Made by a program: the position numbers and the translations under genes | NCBI RefSeq assembly: GCF_000016645.1 | Contig: NC_009441.1 | Location: 5,828,001 to 5,892,000 of the forward strand | Source: Flavobacterium johnsoniae UW101 | Lineage (GTDB): Bacteria; Bacteroidota; Bacteroidia; Flavobacteriales; Flavobacteriaceae | Reading direction: 5' to 3' | Length of the DNA stretch: 64,000 bases | The notes under the pieces: model-generated | What the model was told of the DNA's origin: nothing | Seen by the model: the letters and a program-made list of their open reading frames with translations, nothing else | Database searches by the model: none | In this document: piece after piece, positions 61,619 through 64,000 of the stretch | How positions within the stretch are numbered: position 1 is the first letter of the stretch | Layout: each line of letters begins with the position of its first letter

Positions 61619-63490
61619 TTATTTACTGTTCCAAATGTTATCATCCGGCGTTGCATCTAAAAATATTCCGCCGTCAACAGTCACTTTTTTAATTTGTTTT
61701 TTAGTATTAACTGCTACCTGTGCCGTTTTTTGATTTTTCTCCCAAACAGAAGGTGTTTCGTGAATTGTTTCTGTTGAATTGTCAGCATAAACCACAATCA
61801 CATCAAACGGAATGGCAAAACCGCCTTTGTTTTGGATTGAAACAATGTTTTTGGAAACATTTTTAACAGATATATCAATATAATTATTGGTAAAAAACCA
61901 GTTGTTGAAAAACCAATTTAAGTTTTTGCCTGAACCTGTATTCATCGAATTGAAATAATCCCAAGGTATTGGATGTTTTCCGTTCCAGGTATCCATATAA
62001 TGGTGAAGCGCTTTTTTAAACAAATCATCTCCAAGCATATCTTTTAGTGCTAAATAAGACAAAGACGCTTTTCCGTAAGAGTTATTTCCATAACCCGGAC
62101 CAGAAACCTGTGTAGACATTGAAATTATCGGCTGATCTTCTTCTGTAGATTTATCGTTAATGTAGTATTCAACTCTAAACTCTTTGTAGAATTTATCCGC
62201 CGCTTCTTTTCCATGCTCTGCAATTCCAATTAAGTATTCAAAAGTTGTTGCCCAGCCTTCATCCATGTATGCGTAACGGGTTTCGTTGATTCCCATATAA
62301 AACGGAAAATAAGTATGCGCTACTTCATGATCCTGAACTAATTGAGCAAATTTTGGATCATTCATCTGCGAATCGTTACACATCATTGGATATTCCATAT
62401 CAGCAAATCCCTGAAAAGCAGTCATTTTAGAATATGGATATGGAATTCCAGGCCAATTATTTGAAAACCAGTCTAAAGCAAACTGATTGTTTTTAACTGA
62501 GTTTACAAAATCGGTTCCTTTAATATCATACGCTGCCTGAACACTCGCGCGGCGGTTTGTTTTTTTATCTACCAAAACACTGCTGGCATCCCATAAATAA
62601 TGATCGCTTAAACCAAAGCAGACATCAGTAATATTTTTGGCTTCAAATTTCCAGATATTCCATTCGTTTTGTTTGGTTACAATACCGCTTTTCATCTCCT
62701 GTTCGTTTGCAATATGCAGAATTTCATCTGTTGAATATGATTTTTTTAGACGCGCTGCAAACTCCGGCTGTAAAACCTCATCTGGATTTAAGAAATCACC
62801 GGTCGCATAAACCACAAAGTTTTTTGGTGCTTTTACAGAATAAACATAATCATTAAAGTCGTTATAAAATTCCTGACGATCTGTATGAGGTATTCTGTCC
62901 CAGCCGTTATAATCATCAAAAACAGAAACTCTTGGATAACTGTAGGCCACAAAAAAAGTACTTTCGTCTATTTGCCCTTCTCTGCCGCTTTCTTTTGATA
63001 AAGGATAATTCCAGTCGATATTAATAGTTGTTTTAGAATGCGGTGCAAGTGCTTTTTTTAGCTTTACGTTTCCAACAGTTCCCCAATTTCTGGCATTTTC
63101 ATTATAGGTTTCCCCAGCTACTTTAAGAGACGTAAGCGTTAAACCGTTACTTAAGAAATCCTCGCTCACATCGCCGCTTCTTGGTGCTGATGGTTTATGA
63201 AGATTGTTTACAAAACGAATAACGAGATTTCTTAAACTGTCATTGCTGTTGTTTTCGTAAATAATGGTTTCTGTTCCCGAAACCATTTTGGTTTTGGCAT
63301 CAACCGTAATATCCATAGTATATTTACCATGATTCTGCCAATAATTTTTTCCGGGTTTTCCGTCTGCAGAACGAGTGCCTTTGGCATAAGCGGCCTTAAT
63401 ATTTCTTGGCATATAAAGCTCTTGTGCAAATCCTGTTTGTGCCAGAATTAAAAAAGCAGTGAATGCAAGATGAATTGATAATTTTTTCAT
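61619..63490 (-). CDS. M1-family zinc metallopeptidase (aminopeptidase), secreted
   Basis: The 623-residue protein has a signal peptide (ending QTGFAQ), an N-terminal beta domain and the gluzincin site H388-E-V-A-H392 with the third ligand Glu411 in YMDEGWATTFEY. The exopeptidase motif GxMEN is replaced by FADMEYP (Glu366). It removes N-terminal amino acids from peptides in the periplasm or outside the cell. It heads a transcript with the ACT-domain gene. Confidence 0.92.
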   Translation of the reverse strand: MKKLSIHLAFTAFLILAQTGFAQELYMPRNIKAAYAKGTRSADGKPGKNYWQNHGKYTMDITVDAKTKMVSGTETIIYENNSNDSLRNLVIRFVNNLHKPSAPRSGDVSEDFLSNGLTLTSLKVAGETYNENARNWGTVGNVKLKKALAPHSKTTINIDWNYPLSKESGREGQIDESTFFVAYSYPRVSVFDDYNGWDRIPHTDRQEFYNDFNDYVYSVKAPKNFVVYATGDFLNPDEVLQPEFAARLKKSYSTDEILHIANEQEMKSGIVTKQNEWNIWKFEAKNITDVCFGLSDHYLWDASSVLVDKKTNRRASVQAAYDIKGTDFVNSVKNNQFALDWFSNNWPGIPYPYSKMTAFQGFADMEYPMMCNDSQMNDPKFAQLVQDHEVAHTYFPFYMGINETRYAYMDEGWATTFEYLIGIAEHGKEAADKFYKEFRVEYYINDKSTEEDQPIISMSTQVSGPGYGNNSYGKASLSYLALKDMLGDDLFKKALHHYMDTWNGKHPIPWDYFNSMNTGSGKNLNWFFNNWFFTNNYIDISVKNVSKNIVSIQNKGGFAIPFDVIVVYADNSTETIHETPSVWEKNQKTAQVAVNTKKQIKKVTVDGGIFLDATPDDNIWNSK

Positions 63491-63550
63491 AAGCTGGTTT
63501 TTGGTTTTATAAAATTTAAGTTTTTTATATAAGACCTTATTTTTAAAATA

Positions 63551-63592
63551 AAGTTACAAAATTGATAAAATTTATCTTCAAAGTTACAAAAT
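63551..63592 (-). promoter_or_regulatory. direct repeats and -7 box before the M1 peptidase
   Basis: AAGTTACAAAAT occurs at 63551-63562 and, apart from its last base context, at 63581-63592, 30 nt apart. On the minus strand the second copy contains TAACTTTG (63586-63579), a consensus -7 box. The leader would be about 80 nt. Confidence 0.45.
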
Positions 63593-63645
63593 CAAAAAAC
63601 TTAGCAGCTTAGAACCTTAGTATTTCGCATCTTAAAAAAAGAAAA

Positions 63646-63677
63646 ACCGTCTGATTCTTATAAAGAAAAAGACGGCC
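63646..63677 (-). terminator. terminator of the GapN-type gene
   Basis: On the minus strand GCCGTCT and AGACGGT close a 17-nt A/T-rich loop, followed by T-runs, 29 nt after the stop codon. The long loop makes it weaker than the other terminators here. Confidence 0.6.
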
Positions 63678-63705
63678 TGCTACAATTAATATATAACCTT
63701 GATGC

Positions 63706-64000
63706 TTACAAGATATAGTCGGTATTAATAAAATTCGACTCTTTGCTGTTTAACAATTCCTGCAGAATTTCATTGTTATAAGCGATATCTTTTGAAGCGA
63801 CAAACGTACGAATTGAGAAAGAGCGCAAAGCATCTGGAATACTTAATGTCCCTACTGCAGAATCTTTACGACCTGTAAATGGGAAAGCATCCGGACCTCT
63901 TTGGCAAGAACTGTTTAAGTTTACACGGCATACTAAGTTTACCAAAGCATCGATAAGCGGTGCAAGGGTTTTAATATCTTTTCCGAACAAACTTACCTGC
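63706..64000 (-). CDS. gapN: NADP-dependent glyceraldehyde-3-phosphate dehydrogenase (GapN-type), C-terminal part
   Basis: The frame is open to the window edge, so the gene begins beyond 64000; 97 C-terminal residues are present. [35 protein letters not shown] matches the C-terminal region of GapN-type aldehyde dehydrogenases, which oxidise glyceraldehyde-3-phosphate to 3-phosphoglycerate with NADP+. The catalytic Cys and Glu regions are outside the window. A terminator follows. Confidence 0.85.
   Translation of the reverse strand, partial: QVSLFGKDIKTLAPLIDALVNLVCRVNLNSSCQRGPDAFPFTGRKDSAVGTLSIPDALRSFSIRTFVASKDIAYNNEILQELLNSKESNFINTDYIL

Noticed and set aside
1..64000. Search by eye for tRNA, rRNA, CRISPR repeats, insertion sequences and phage genes.
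   Set aside because: No cloverleaf with a GGTTCGA-type T-arm was spotted in the gaps, no regular spaced repeats, no transposase or integrase motifs. A tRNAscan or ISfinder run would be needed to be sure.

Overview
The window looks like chromosome of a Flavobacterium-type member of the Bacteroidota. Evidence: a SusD-type protein, several TonB-dependent receptors with Bacteroidota features, low G+C, -7 promoter boxes of the TAnnTTTG(C) type, almost no Shine-Dalgarno sequences, and many lipoproteins. No tRNA, rRNA, CRISPR array, insertion sequence or phage was recognised.

Layout. (1) 1-9144, plus strand: a cell-wall sugar (MurNAc/GlcNAc) locus. It holds the end of a susD gene, exo-muramidase namZ, etherase murQ, a sodium:solute symporter, a lipoprotein fusing a NagZ-type GH3 domain to a serine beta-lactamase/AmiE-type domain, and a NagX/HGSNAT-like membrane protein. 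(2) 9252-14909: a TonB receptor divergent from a MocR-type regulator whose PLP lysine position appears to be Arg, then an AraC regulator, an NmrA-like protein and a small membrane protein. (3) 15235-28319: an AraC regulator converging on a minus-strand urease island (ureABC, ureEFGD, NicO nickel permease, urea channel, porin, TonB receptor). At the head of the island lie a His-rich exported protein and a divergent LCIB-type carbonic anhydrase. (4) 28397-34864: a membrane glycosyltransferase, a single-domain response regulator and a soluble kinase with about eight PAS domains. (5) 34943-39599: small lipoproteins, a TPR sensor kinase and its LuxR-type regulator. (6) 39755-47387: an A+T-rich accessory block (small proteins, a YidD-like protein, two overlapping DUF4407 proteins, a transglutaminase-fold membrane protein). 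(7) 47598-53398: a GH1 beta-glucosidase, a second lipoprotein/TPR-kinase locus without its own regulator, a 5'-nucleotidase and a DeoR regulator. (8) 53471-64000, minus strand: an RND efflux operon with a second His-rich exported protein, a GNAT, a small TPR-like exported protein, an ACT protein, an M1 peptidase and the end of a GapN-type dehydrogenase.

The strongest candidates for something undescribed are regulatory. First, the two lipoprotein/TPR-kinase loci share phased GGAA repeats, a TTACTTTGC box, a roughly 220-nt leader with several compatible helices and compensatory changes, and a terminator-like hairpin whose loop contains the kinase start codon. Second, three unlinked promoters carry a TAYGG-N4-CCRTA palindrome exactly 22 nt upstream of the -7 box. 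It is a plausible target of the LuxR-type regulator at 38931-39599.
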